Of a stretch of DNA of 41,316 nucleotides, positions 9,001 through 15,386 are shown in pieces. The translations under genes were made by a program, and so were the position numbers. Where the stretch lies: NCBI GenBank assembly GCA_017463565.1, contig JAFTOZ010000064.1, positions 1-41,316 on the forward strand. The letters are read 5' to 3'. How positions within the stretch are numbered: the stretch's first letter is position 1; every line of letters begins with the position of its first letter. The notes beneath the pieces are model-generated. The model did no database searches and had not been told where the DNA came from. It saw nothing but the letters and a program-made list of their open reading frames with translations. Origin of the DNA: Clostridia bacterium. GTDB taxonomy: Bacteria > Bacillota > Clostridia > Christensenellales > CAG-1252.

Positions 9001-11788
9001 AATAAGCAATCCGATACAGCTTATTCCCTATCAGATCAATATCTACCACACGCACCTGGATGAGAATAGCGATAATATCTGCGACTTGTGCGAGGGCGAC
9101 GCTTCCTCTGACCGCTATCTCACGAATGCGGTAGATGCAACGGATGCAGACATACTGTGGAATACGTTTAAGAATGATAACTATGAGCGCACTGCTGACT
9201 CGGCTGGCGCTACCGGTTTGACTAACGTACCCGCTAACGTACTGCCCTTACCTCTGACGATAGAGTTCGGCGGTGATAAGTCTATGTACTACAACGGTAA
9301 CACCTTCTATCGAGAATATCATGGAATCGATTCATTTGCCTACATTGTACAGGACAACGTAGCACATATTGCTCCGTTTGGCGATTACGATGACGATGAG
9401 AACAGCGCAACCCTGTCGCAGGACGGCACAAGCATCAGCGTCGTGCTGTGGGATAAGTATATGACCAACGGTATCAACCTTACCTTCACCAAGGTAGTGG
9501 AGGATGAGCCCGAGGTGGATCCTTTGGCAGAAGACGAGGAGCCGGATGCCTTCGTCGGCACTTGGATCTGCGGCGATATGAAGTTGACCTTTGACGGAGG
9601 AGGAAACGGCGTCTTTGCAAAGGGTAATCAACTCACGAATGTTTCGCAATGGGGCGAGTTTATTTCTAAGGTCGTATTAACCCGGGACAAGACGGGTCAG
9701 GTCATTGATTCGGAATACGGCAGATTGATTGACGGTAACTACTTTGAATTTGCAATCTCCTTGGTGGGTTACAGCCACGAGGGTCGACTTGTTTGCAACG
9801 TATCCGACGCAAGCGATATCCCGCATAAGTTGATTCTGTTGCCAAACGAGGAGGGCGAGTTCGAAATCGTCACCAAGGATACCCTCGGTAGACAAAACTA
9901 CGTGATCACCGTTCAAATGGAAGAACTGATCGTCGAGGGCTACGAGGAGGTAGACAACGGTGTTAATACTGGCGAGATCCAGTACGACCCCTGCACCGTT
10001 ATGGTTCCGTTTGCAACGAAGCAAGAAGGTTTGACGGTACCTGCGGAGTTCCGTATCAAAAAGCGTCCGTTGGAGATTGTGTATAGCAACGTACTGCAAA
10101 GCTGGCAACAGGATGCGCCCATCACGATTACGGCAGGCAGTATCCAACGCGGAAAAACCAATTTGAATGCGTACGAGACGGATATCGATGACGAAGCATT
10201 CTTGGCACTGCTCAAAAAGGACGGTTTCCTGGATAGCGAGGGTAACCTCATCACCGGAGATCAGGCAGTCATCAAGTCGGACGCAACTTGGTGGGTTGAG
10301 GATAAGAATCATACGTACGAACGTTATCAAGGATTCATTATGTATCACGACCGTGAGTACGACCTCGATCCGAAGTTGAAGATTTATCTGACGGACGGCG
10401 GCGATTTGGCAGGTGCCCTACGCTCGAACAACGGTAGCAACTACGAGATCAATATGCCCGTGCTACAGGTGACGCACTCTCTCGTTGCAAGCGAGGAGGA
10501 TTACAGCTTCTACATTAGCACCGCTAAGGACGTGCAACTGATGGGTCTGGATATGACCGGTTTGTACGAGGCCCGTCATGATTTGTATAATCCGGTGGGC
10601 AAGATACCTACCTTCCTGCAAAAGAACGATATCGACATGATCGACGAGAAGGGCAATCTGGTGATCGTCAAGTCGGCAGGCATCTTCGAGGGTTACTACC
10701 GTGGCGACGGACACAAGATTCGTCACCTGGTGGTGATGAACGACGGTATCTACGGTGGCTTGTTTGCACAACTTGAGGGCGGTGTGATTCAGGACTTGCA
10801 CATAGAGGACGCACACGTCTATATGATCGGCGGTGCTACCGTGGGCGGTCTGGTTGGTAAGGCAAGCAACGCGCAAATCGTGAATAGCTCCTTCGCAGGT
10901 AAGGTCGAAGGTCACGTATACGTAGAAGCAGATGCAACGATTGCAGGTGGCTTGGTTGGTGAGGCATACAATACCTCCCTGCATAACGTAGCGGTAGCAG
11001 GATACGTGCAGATTGAAAACGCACATTCCGACTGGCATGACAAGGAGCAAAACATCTACGCAGGCGGTCTGATTGGCCACGCAAGCCATAATGAGCACTT
11101 TGGCTACACGCATATGGTTAGCGCAAGCTCCATAGCGGTTGCGGTATCTGCCGACGTGTGGACTGCAGAGTCCAATATGGGCTCTGTCATCGGCTACTGG
11201 CAGGACGTTGACGCAACTGCATACGAAGCGTTGTTCGAGTATGCAACCACTGCATATCTCACCAATAGCGCGACGATGCACAGCCTCTACGGCGGTGGAG
11301 ATGACGTGAGCGTTTGCAACTATGCGGTAGGTAACTACCATGCAGGCGCAGAAAGCCTGTTTGGCTCTTCCTACGATACCTTGCTTCTCAACGCCAATGA
11401 GGCCGCCCAACTGCTGGCTTCCAACGTGATGAAGGATCACTATCTGTCGACCGGTCTGTATAGTTACAGCGGTCAGAAGAAGGACGAGAAGGGTCGCAGT
11501 GCAGAGAATCCCTATCTCGTGAGCAACTACAAGCAAGTCTGGCTGATGGATATCTATCCTTGGTTGTCCTATCGCCAGGTTGGCAACATTACCTTCCCGC
11601 TGGCGACTGAAATACCCGTCTTCCGCCACGTGGTAGCCTACTTCGATCAGGCTACCTACCAGCTGACAAGACAGTCGCCAGTCAACGGAAGTGCCACAAA
11701 ACTCTGCTATTGCACGAATAACGGCTTGGCAGTCATCAACGTCATCGGGAAGAAGAACACCTCGTACACAGAAGGAGAAAACGCATGA
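2..11788 (+). CDS. Giant MBG/YDG-repeat surface protein with nested rubredoxin-like and helical regions (5' partial)
   Basis: The frame is open to the left edge, so the true start and any signal peptide are outside the window; more than 3,900 residues are visible. Residue numbers count from the GTG at 38. Residues 1 to about 2110 are roughly 18 divergent units of 75-130 residues with the pattern 'YDG..H' ... 'NAGTYYV.A.I....NY.G' ... 'L.I..L.W', typical of MBG/YDG beta-sandwich repeats in secreted adhesins. A rubredoxin-like four-Cys module follows (Cys 2130, 2133, 2173, 2176), then about 820 residues of predicted alpha-helix with no repeat pattern. A His/Asp/Cys motif at 3004-3020 precedes further beta-rich sequence, and GLUG-type repeats (GGLVGKA, GGLVGEA, GGLIGHA) lie near 3570-3690. 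I see no LPXTG or C-terminal membrane segment. The stop overlaps the next start (ATGA), so the two are translationally coupled. An adhesive or structural role is inference. Confidence 0.9.
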   Translation, partial: GQNYRADTWSPAVLVISQLHYIDAEIGDLRLYVDSEPSILYDTATHYLGVFKRAEGTGSESNFKDAFVAGVPVDIGALHITIPVRYTYDYRPHGAVGTPITGGVFTADHGALNAGVYTITASIDADPNGNYSAWSATATLTINRLTWGEGGLGSIYLVGNEGNEQFYDGVAHYVGVNSTNAYRNEYVPNLYYYIANGVVTPSDEDNYNFKVDVEYTYYLGEVGTGTYNETFVYAQDAGIYNIQATIAENVNYVGKTLHTTYTILRLDWVAGQLGEIYLPEEASLTFDASYHYLGISRTEGVHVDLADGPMHNITVTVGTLELIIPVIYTYSMDESGPYVTFEENTAYNAGTYYVRATIADTTNYVGKQMAGKLVINRIRWTDADHDFDYLYLVGGSRAYNGQEQYVGVSVAVNQANPVLLTNLSYQVTAEDALYQGSEGGNINVPVTYLFNTQGEGYEYERFTSALNAGPYYIKAVIEENINYEGLELTTTYTINPLVFANDPEGNVDYNAGYLGELYLTGDVRPYDGAAHYMSVQDTPGYLDKAPQTLVYVLDGGYELRLNVTYKFSYDRNSNDYTMDFTSATDAGVYHVCASLPDDVNGNYIGFTKDAVLEITKLDWTGTDGNLPEIFMMGGSTPYDMLTHYASVSTSAGRWNDTAPSALHFAFKEGGVQQVGAGEGALSIDVIYTYATEREGEYSQAFTGLQSVGTVWVKAYIGSSLNYHEKVFEPVELSVTALVFANDPEGHINVSEGYLGALTFEGATLVYDGEPHSIAVVHDNLNAQNELVFTLAGGTLTIPLVYTASKNGGEYLPFDEETNAGEYRVRFSIAAGANGSYAATTGEAVLWIKPFETTIIWNKAFDTTTVYNGYEQVVTATIEMVDGVHDMGLLFLSRAELLELVGYDYEAIQAASTVLTNSTSIIYVNGEGTHTVDISAVNKDGVLFHAGEYVMVALFDNSNYLVTNYSSLVQELTIEKAIIDVRVNGKTLTYDGLPHYIDTHIGSTEYLDVKPANHIIELEGNDEATISYMYGTDGESYGSEFEPTAKAGHYYVKVEVHLDLSISGDYERWDDYEHWVRYAELVIEKKQLSFVSTSDEGDWTKTYDTTADYSMYEFSGVVAADEGKITCSISYDNKNAGEAKSMQINLQSTEEGLLENYTYNQITSGVIKPKELRLVDLNWIKTYDGRAEAAPTLDGVPVDLNDAAAYEEGYYKYESDEVQVVATFNSKNVTEASVLNFSLQGADAMNYVVGNTPPALGAGEHYILPKEIDITWSGIDLTYNSYVRTAEALAANRANGVEAYTYTSAHFDLVGDDIANNVLSAGNGVFLFALTYYDKDDNVMPASAYKNAGDYSVRADLDERVMTIDVDASYGIDAGTYYTLSTEGEALNYVFKPSDMARDTKIEKLLRVVNWEFPAGELVYDGTSKVISASIELVGADRTNVAYGADLNGVLHLGVLAPDVPLTDNGGLACVSGVVMLRNGARTNVFRNAGSYDIYVQLVHELSLNYELNDGERNGTVIKKAPIGDYFRFEGSVEYTYEHGTRYYFFVAPGDGDAFGMLAYDPIVGGEFSYDDYERSYAYDDIPVLVQYNGGDLSFYAEPTAYALGSNGVVNAGSYVIEASVLETENYEGWVGRVEIVIHKGIINIFDIADRLDSSGAPLVYNGSAYGLFAAYKGAGDEAGLKFNTNYTELYLPDGTAAGIQYLMHELSYTGKLAQGESGISAVPLTSNGCYVDALGNVIAADIKSRYDGSQPTVLPETKQAGYYLVSAAVIDHTNYQDWTGEGLLRIIQYNTTVLWMARPSATQEFVGINEVEFTYNGYDQIGNVMAYFPTYAGDGDENNRAYLQILTMPESGLALYEANGGQPNEFRLASTYLLDCQLPEAVGEDAEKIEYLARNYNITYSETKLTMKKFTVTFTWDVDSIGTAYDPANPPIYDGIAHTLYARGVGVSYYVKIGGYGNERVTRRTEAIPLVTDEFDENGNRRWEAIDAGENYKATIIGIGQTEIDNAGSYCMQNGQDCNYAASTYLYNYELPSSGLELTWKIAKRPLTVVIDDRDSMLLQKYYDGIDKFEIDQAESTFTFEKSMVDDGEGGLIEEAITRNGMTVYLYNQTATYRVIGVDGANSFSYTIRGILERDTYSQHKCPECDYFYSENEFSSYSLESELGYEIMAVTPGTKWNDLDEGYECPRCKEISGANANRLAEALYNMLIVEYDNKNMMEFVILAQQIDAFYNMAEKLLEGTPDFGDAEIAYYYLLSAKQLLDESTTIGSNLPLILEHAYADIYFLQAAAVSAMIAGLPEIPAVYGASAPGYSLSSYVNVIMLKSYYDSLDTETEVGGMDPKSSVENVDKLSAAMDVIDLLVDTASADDFDSEVASKLGSISSMEQYKDYVSLRSVYELLGEEKMEQVSDETVNTLTVAGNAIWAILKAEIAEIRISDSLHDIRWAEGVVQTVIHKGYIQMADLIPGNFVANNLSGERDELDAYDAEIRKLCVGDDYYTQAAVRVNFDTATAAEIMLNSVAESKGLNSDAMAYVLRYLAYDLYQDMEVITKTTYTSAIENVMSIKEMDSSTYIYNIGLFTYLWERWERINSYEGIGESAWEKVDSGNARFNQLEACLQAANSTVPHVNYVYAWLMGIEIGGINEEDILTLNTARLVYELALTNGVEGTTEDFDVSSLDISSLEREERGMQNDYMNGVISNIPLPTTLESGIENNGNTSLAYAVGLYNTFGATLRAALDTNGQLEARLSSYESLFNFDAVASIINDQRTMEEVLLTFNGLPRDVVGLYLDADFVNRIEGMVLTQYIALLSVDGNLLDVGLLHYIKVRTDVENGRISEEALAYITNYDRFLELYDKVMLPIPSFSDLEPAVQRLTSYLDGNGKLAGNPDLNMMMDLYNARYIYSYLKNMSFDVDSVDSSAMTTLEGEVASYVLSLLNNVNVQSSYSEYERRQIALARIYYDMLHEDVINIYGMMDWANRLIDQENKLLAAIRETAITRKSEFVAISNPIQLIPYQINIYHTHLDENSDNICDLCEGDASSDRYLTNAVDATDADILWNTFKNDNYERTADSAGATGLTNVPANVLPLPLTIEFGGDKSMYYNGNTFYREYHGIDSFAYIVQDNVAHIAPFGDYDDDENSATLSQDGTSISVVLWDKYMTNGINLTFTKVVEDEPEVDPLAEDEEPDAFVGTWICGDMKLTFDGGGNGVFAKGNQLTNVSQWGEFISKVVLTRDKTGQVIDSEYGRLIDGNYFEFAISLVGYSHEGRLVCNVSDASDIPHKLILLPNEEGEFEIVTKDTLGRQNYVITVQMEELIVEGYEEVDNGVNTGEIQYDPCTVMVPFATKQEGLTVPAEFRIKKRPLEIVYSNVLQSWQQDAPITITAGSIQRGKTNLNAYETDIDDEAFLALLKKDGFLDSEGNLITGDQAVIKSDATWWVEDKNHTYERYQGFIMYHDREYDLDPKLKIYLTDGGDLAGALRSNNGSNYEINMPVLQVTHSLVASEEDYSFYISTAKDVQLMGLDMTGLYEARHDLYNPVGKIPTFLQKNDIDMIDEKGNLVIVKSAGIFEGYYRGDGHKIRHLVVMNDGIYGGLFAQLEGGVIQDLHIEDAHVYMIGGATVGGLVGKASNAQIVNSSFAGKVEGHVYVEADATIAGGLVGEAYNTSLHNVAVAGYVQIENAHSDWHDKEQNIYAGGLIGHASHNEHFGYTHMVSASSIAVAVSADVWTAESNMGSVIGYWQDVDATAYEALFEYATTAYLTNSATMHSLYGGGDDVSVCNYAVGNYHAGAESLFGSSYDTLLLNANEAAQLLASNVMKDHYLSTGLYSYSGQKKDEKGRSAENPYLVSNYKQVWLMDIYPWLSYRQVGNITFPLATEIPVFRHVVAYFDQATYQLTRQSPVNGSATKLCYCTNNGLAVINVIGKKNTSYTEGENA
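1491..2235 (+). repeat. 25-bp identical direct repeat, copies exactly 720 bp apart
   Basis: Two identical 25-base copies lie at 1491-1515 and 2211-2235, inside the giant repeat gene. They encode the same segment (LVFANDPEG) at the start of two repeat units. The 720-bp offset equals 240 codons, or two units of 120. Other units have diverged at DNA level, so this identity suggests a relatively recent duplication or gene conversion of a two-unit block. Confidence 0.85.
6425..6568 (+). other. Rubredoxin-like four-cysteine module inside the giant protein
   Basis: The encoded segment has C-P-E-C-D-Y-F-Y, then about 39 residues including P-G-T-K-W-N-D-L, then Y-E-C-P-R-C-K. Rubredoxins have CxxCGY-Y ... 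PGT-x-(F/W)-x-DL ... W-x-CPxCG, with 29-30 residues between the Cys pairs, so this copy carries an insertion of about ten residues. All four metal-ligand cysteines are present. Whether it binds iron or zinc cannot be told from sequence. Confidence 0.75.
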
Positions 11789-13827
11789 AAACAAAGATAA
11801 TCGCATTTAGTGTCATGGCAACGGTCATTTTGGTGGCCATCATCTCTCTTTCTGTGGCGTGGTATGCTTCCTCTGCCGGCGAAGAAGAGGTGACGGCAAA
11901 TTCACTTGGTTTGACGACGTCGACCAGCGCCTCTTTGCAACTGCGTTTCCCGGACGGACCTACCACGGCAGAACGCTATAAGGGACAAACGGGCACACAG
12001 TATGAGGGCGAAGACCATCCCTATTATTTGGTTTACGATGGCGTAGAACTCTCTACGTCCGGACAAAAAGATGAAAATAAAAAATTAACGATCAGTATTA
12101 GCCAAGTCAAAATCATTCTTGCCAGTACGGACGATGAGGGAAATAACTTGGTGGAAACCTATACCGCAGACACCGAAGTGGCGGAGGGAGAGAAGAATCC
12201 CTACGACTACTTTACCGTTCGCGCTTATCTCAAGCAGGTAGTGAATGTTGAGACGGACGAGATTTTAGAGGATTATACCGCCAATCCTATCCCGTATTTG
12301 CTCGAGAACAACTATTTGGTTTCGGTCAGCGACGCCACTTTCTTTGATAACGGACAAAACGAATCGGGCGACACCGTTTGGGTTGACCGAGAAGGCAATC
12401 TTGCCACGCTGTCTGCCGATGGTAACTTGCTCTATAAGGGATATGGCGGATCTTGGAGCATGCTGGATAACGTCTATTCTATAGAGTATGACGGAGTAAG
12501 ACACACTTTCGTCATGTCAGACGGTGCGCTGTACGAGGACGGCTATCCTGTACGCGAACCATTTACTATGCAAAACAACAAGCGTTACGTCCTGCAGTTC
12601 GACATCATATTCCAAAACGAAGAGTATTATGCCGAGCTGATGGAAACGAAGGCAGACCTGTCTGAGGATTGCGCAACCCCTATCAGCCATCCCAAGTATA
12701 TGTACTGTACGTTGGGCTTTGGTGTGGACAGTTATAGCGCAGATCTTGTGAAGATCACATTACTCCCGAATTCGCCGGGTGCAGGCACGGTACAGGGGGA
12801 CTATTCTGCGATCGAGACCACGGGCTGTGCCGTCGTCGATCTTCGTCATAAGAACCTCTCCTTCTCGGCATCGGACGATTGGGAATACGTGTTCGACGGT
12901 TGGTATACCACGAAAGAGGGCGTACGCACGCGCTTTGAGGAGGACGATCTGGTTGCTAATCCGGTGCGCAACGACTTTTCTTTGTCGGCAGGCTGGATCA
13001 AGAAGGCTCGCATTCATGCACATCTTCCACAAGGAGACACTCCATGGGTTTTGTGGCATACAGAGCATATTTTGCCAGGGAACAAAGCGACTGCCCCCCA
13101 TGATCCCGGTCTTATTAACGGTAGGGTGTTCGTGGCGTGGATTCGTCTTGGAGATGGGTTCAGTGTAGATGCAAACGGAAGAATCCTGGATGCAAACGGT
13201 ACGGAGATCTCTGTGGCAAATAAAAACTACGAGCCGTACGTCTACGACTTCGACCACGTACTCAGCGAGGGAGAGGACGTACAACTGTATGGACTGTGGG
13301 AGAAATACTACGAGGTTCGTATCGATATGTATATCGGCGCTGCGCGCCATATCGGCGTACAACGGTTTGATTACGATGAAGCATCGGGAACCTTTGTGGC
13401 AACGTCTGACTTCTACGCTAGCGAATCGACGGAAGAATTCTCCGTAATGCTCCCGGCATCGGCAAAATTTAGCAGTTATTTCCATGAGGATCTGCCCACA
13501 GAGGGCGACCTTGAGGACGACCAGACCTTCTATTTTGTAATCGTGACCGAAGATACGAACCTAAACTGTAACCGAGTTGATGGCGAAGGTAACCTTACGG
13601 AGATAACGATTAAAGGCGACACCTGCGAGGGCCGCTTCCAGTGCATCACATTGAAAAACGTCACGGGGATGACCACCTCTGCGCCTTCGTATACCGTTGG
13701 AATTGATGGAACCGAAGATCCAACCATTGAAGAACTATTTTACCGCAATATAGAAGAAGATGATAATAACAACAAAGGATATGAGGATGGGTATGTGAAG
13801 CTCTTTGCGTACCTGAAACTACTGTGA
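11785..13827 (+). CDS. Exported surface protein with SipW-like 'AWY' N-terminus and one InlB-type repeat
   Basis: A 680-residue exported protein of unknown function. Residues 1-28 are a short basic start, a hydrophobic core and then S-V-A-W-Y-A-S-S, the arrangement of SipW-type signal peptides in TasA/camelysin-like matrix proteins. The following stretch (EVTANSLGLTTSTSASLQLRF) is the usual first strand in such proteins. Around residues 365-405 a segment ending FDGWYTTKEG ... LSAGW matches Listeria-Bacteroides (InlB-like) repeats. The rest is acidic and beta-rich, with no C-terminal anchor. It starts within the stop of the giant gene (ATGA) behind a good GAAGGAG site, so the two are co-translated. 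Partnership with the giant protein is inference. Family assignment rests on the N-terminus and one repeat. Confidence 0.88.
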   Translation: MKTKIIAFSVMATVILVAIISLSVAWYASSAGEEEVTANSLGLTTSTSASLQLRFPDGPTTAERYKGQTGTQYEGEDHPYYLVYDGVELSTSGQKDENKKLTISISQVKIILASTDDEGNNLVETYTADTEVAEGEKNPYDYFTVRAYLKQVVNVETDEILEDYTANPIPYLLENNYLVSVSDATFFDNGQNESGDTVWVDREGNLATLSADGNLLYKGYGGSWSMLDNVYSIEYDGVRHTFVMSDGALYEDGYPVREPFTMQNNKRYVLQFDIIFQNEEYYAELMETKADLSEDCATPISHPKYMYCTLGFGVDSYSADLVKITLLPNSPGAGTVQGDYSAIETTGCAVVDLRHKNLSFSASDDWEYVFDGWYTTKEGVRTRFEEDDLVANPVRNDFSLSAGWIKKARIHAHLPQGDTPWVLWHTEHILPGNKATAPHDPGLINGRVFVAWIRLGDGFSVDANGRILDANGTEISVANKNYEPYVYDFDHVLSEGEDVQLYGLWEKYYEVRIDMYIGAARHIGVQRFDYDEASGTFVATSDFYASESTEEFSVMLPASAKFSSYFHEDLPTEGDLEDDQTFYFVIVTEDTNLNCNRVDGEGNLTEITIKGDTCEGRFQCITLKNVTGMTTSAPSYTVGIDGTEDPTIEELFYRNIEEDDNNNKGYEDGYVKLFAYLKLL

Positions 13828-13860
13828 TGAGTTTCTTAACTTTAATTAGTGATATTAAGA

Positions 13861-13889
13861 TTGAAACTTAATCAGTAGCAGTGTATAAT
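13861..13889 (+). promoter_or_regulatory. Sigma-A promoter inside the surface operon
   Basis: TTGAAA-N17-TATAAT, with the -10 ending eight bases before the ATG at 13898. It lies in the only sizeable gap of the surface block (70 bp) and would let the last three genes be expressed separately from the giant gene. The expected transcription start falls at or next to the start codon. Confidence 0.8.
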
Positions 13890-13897
13890 AGAAAGGG

Positions 13898-14731
13898 ATG
13901 AAGAAGAAAGTTACGATTCTAATCATATGTATAGCGTTGGTGGCGTGCCTGTTCCTGTGCGCGCCCTCTTCGCTTGCATGGTATACGGAAGAACCTTCCT
14001 CTGTGTTTAGTCTGACGGTGGACGCTTCTGGTTTCTTGGCCATCTATATTGAGGCGCCTATTGATCCGGCAGGGGAGGAAGACCGCGCCCTGACGCCTGC
14101 GGTGGCTATGGACGGGGCTGTGATGAACGGCTTGCCCATGGACGTGACGCGCGTCTATAACGCAGAGGACGATAATCCTTCCTACGTCAAGAGTGTGGCT
14201 ATCCAAAAGACGTACACCGGTGAGTTTACCTACTTTCAGGATGCCAACGCAGCGTCCTATATTTCCTACAGTCTGACCCCCTGCGATCGCAACAGCGAAC
14301 AGGCAGGCGACAAACTCTATTTTGCCAACTCGGAATTTGTCTACGCACAGGTGGATTTCGTAGCGAAGACCAGCTTGGAGGACGACACTGTCATCACGCA
14401 CTATCCTTTGTACGATACGCCGGAGGCGAAGTACGACCCCGAGGTGGGCGGTATGAGCCCCCGTCAATCGGCAGACAAAACCAGTGGCGAACTGTACGTA
14501 GAAGGGTCTACGACCGTGCAAATCACCGTTACCCTCTACTTTGCCAACGTGAGCGAGTTGATTGATCCGCATTTCTACGATAGCGACTCTATCTGGTTTG
14601 AGATTGGTTTGCGGGTTACCGGTATCATCGAACCTGAAATCCCCGAATGCACCGAGCACGTAGATGAAGATCTGGACGGCTTGTGCGATACCTGTGGCGA
14701 GTCGGTAACTGAACCCGAGCAAGGAGAATAA
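13898..14731 (+). CDS. Small exported protein with 'AWY' SipW-like N-terminus and C-terminal Cys motif
   Basis: A 277-residue exported protein. A hydrophobic N-terminus ends in SSLAWYTEEPSSVFSL, the same AWY-type junction as the gene upstream, followed by a beta-rich body (TVDASGFLAIYIEAP ...) resembling TasA/camelysin-like subunits. The C-terminus carries CTEHVDEDLDGLCDTCGES, an acidic His/Asp/Cys motif common in Clostridia surface proteins; a relative occurs in the giant protein at residues 3004-3020. It has its own promoter with the -10 only eight bases before the ATG. The next gene starts two bases after its stop, with the Shine-Dalgarno site inside this gene's last codons. The subunit role is inferred; no assembly partner is proven. 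Confidence 0.85.
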   Translation: MKKKVTILIICIALVACLFLCAPSSLAWYTEEPSSVFSLTVDASGFLAIYIEAPIDPAGEEDRALTPAVAMDGAVMNGLPMDVTRVYNAEDDNPSYVKSVAIQKTYTGEFTYFQDANAASYISYSLTPCDRNSEQAGDKLYFANSEFVYAQVDFVAKTSLEDDTVITHYPLYDTPEAKYDPEVGGMSPRQSADKTSGELYVEGSTTVQITVTLYFANVSELIDPHFYDSDSIWFEIGLRVTGIIEPEIPECTEHVDEDLDGLCDTCGESVTEPEQGE

Positions 14732-14733
14732 TC

Positions 14734-15381
14734 ATGAAAAAGAGTCAGATGATTGCAATGATTGTACTGTTGGTCGTTCTCCTTTTGGCCGTTGCGGCAG
14801 GTGTGACTGCGTACGCTGTTTGGCAACAAGAAGAATCCAATAAACTGGAATTTGAGATGCAGTTCAATGATCCCAACCCTTCGTTGAACTACCAAATCTT
14901 CGTCCCCGTGAATGCCGAGGGTGAGCGTGTTAGCGGCAGCTACGATACCACCGGGCAGCACGGCTATCACGCGAGCAACTACGTGCTTGCAGGTGGCGCT
15001 GATGCTGGATCTATCGTTGGTTTGGCGCTTGTGGGCTGGGAAGGCGGCATTTCCTGTACGGAACTGAATATTCCCGACGAAGCCACCCTCAAAATCAACG
15101 GTGTAGAGCAGACCTTGCCCGTCGTTGCGGTACGTATGGACGTGCAATTTGATCAAAACTATTTTTATGGCAACGAGGCCATCGTAAACATTGTCATCGG
15201 GCGTAACGTGACGTTTATTGCTGACGGTGTGTTTGCGCTGATGCCTAAGTTGACCAGCGTGACCGTGCGTGGTACGGCAGAAGATGCTGCTATCGAGATT
15301 ATGCCGGACGCATTCTCTCCCTTCACGCTAGGAGAAGTTATTTCGGAGGGACGTACTGTCAACGATGGACAGTCGTCGTAG
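14734..15381 (+). CDS. Small membrane-anchored protein with BspA-type leucine-rich repeat
   Basis: 215 residues. Residues 5-27 form one hydrophobic segment (IAMIVLLVVLLLAVAAGVTA), then YAVWQQEESNKLEFEMQF, a variant of the AWY junction of the two preceding genes. The C-terminal half has a BspA/LRR_5-like unit: NIVIGRNVTFIADGVFALMP followed by LTSVTVRG. An ideal AAGGAG site lies nine bases before the ATG, inside the upstream gene. The next gene follows after five bases. It is probably a cell-surface component made with its neighbours. I do not recognise a specific function. Confidence 0.82.
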   Translation: MKKSQMIAMIVLLVVLLLAVAAGVTAYAVWQQEESNKLEFEMQFNDPNPSLNYQIFVPVNAEGERVSGSYDTTGQHGYHASNYVLAGGADAGSIVGLALVGWEGGISCTELNIPDEATLKINGVEQTLPVVAVRMDVQFDQNYFYGNEAIVNIVIGRNVTFIADGVFALMPKLTSVTVRGTAEDAAIEIMPDAFSPFTLGEVISEGRTVNDGQSS

Positions 15382-15386
15382 TCAAT

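Noticed and set aside
2-11788. Tandem-repeat (satellite-like) DNA in the giant gene
   Set aside because: The repeats are conserved only as protein fold pattern. Apart from the 25-bp pair, DNA identity between units is low.
10463-11806. 447-codon minus-strand open frame near the end of the giant gene
   Set aside because: It overlaps the GLUG region and the coupled start of the next gene; no independent support.
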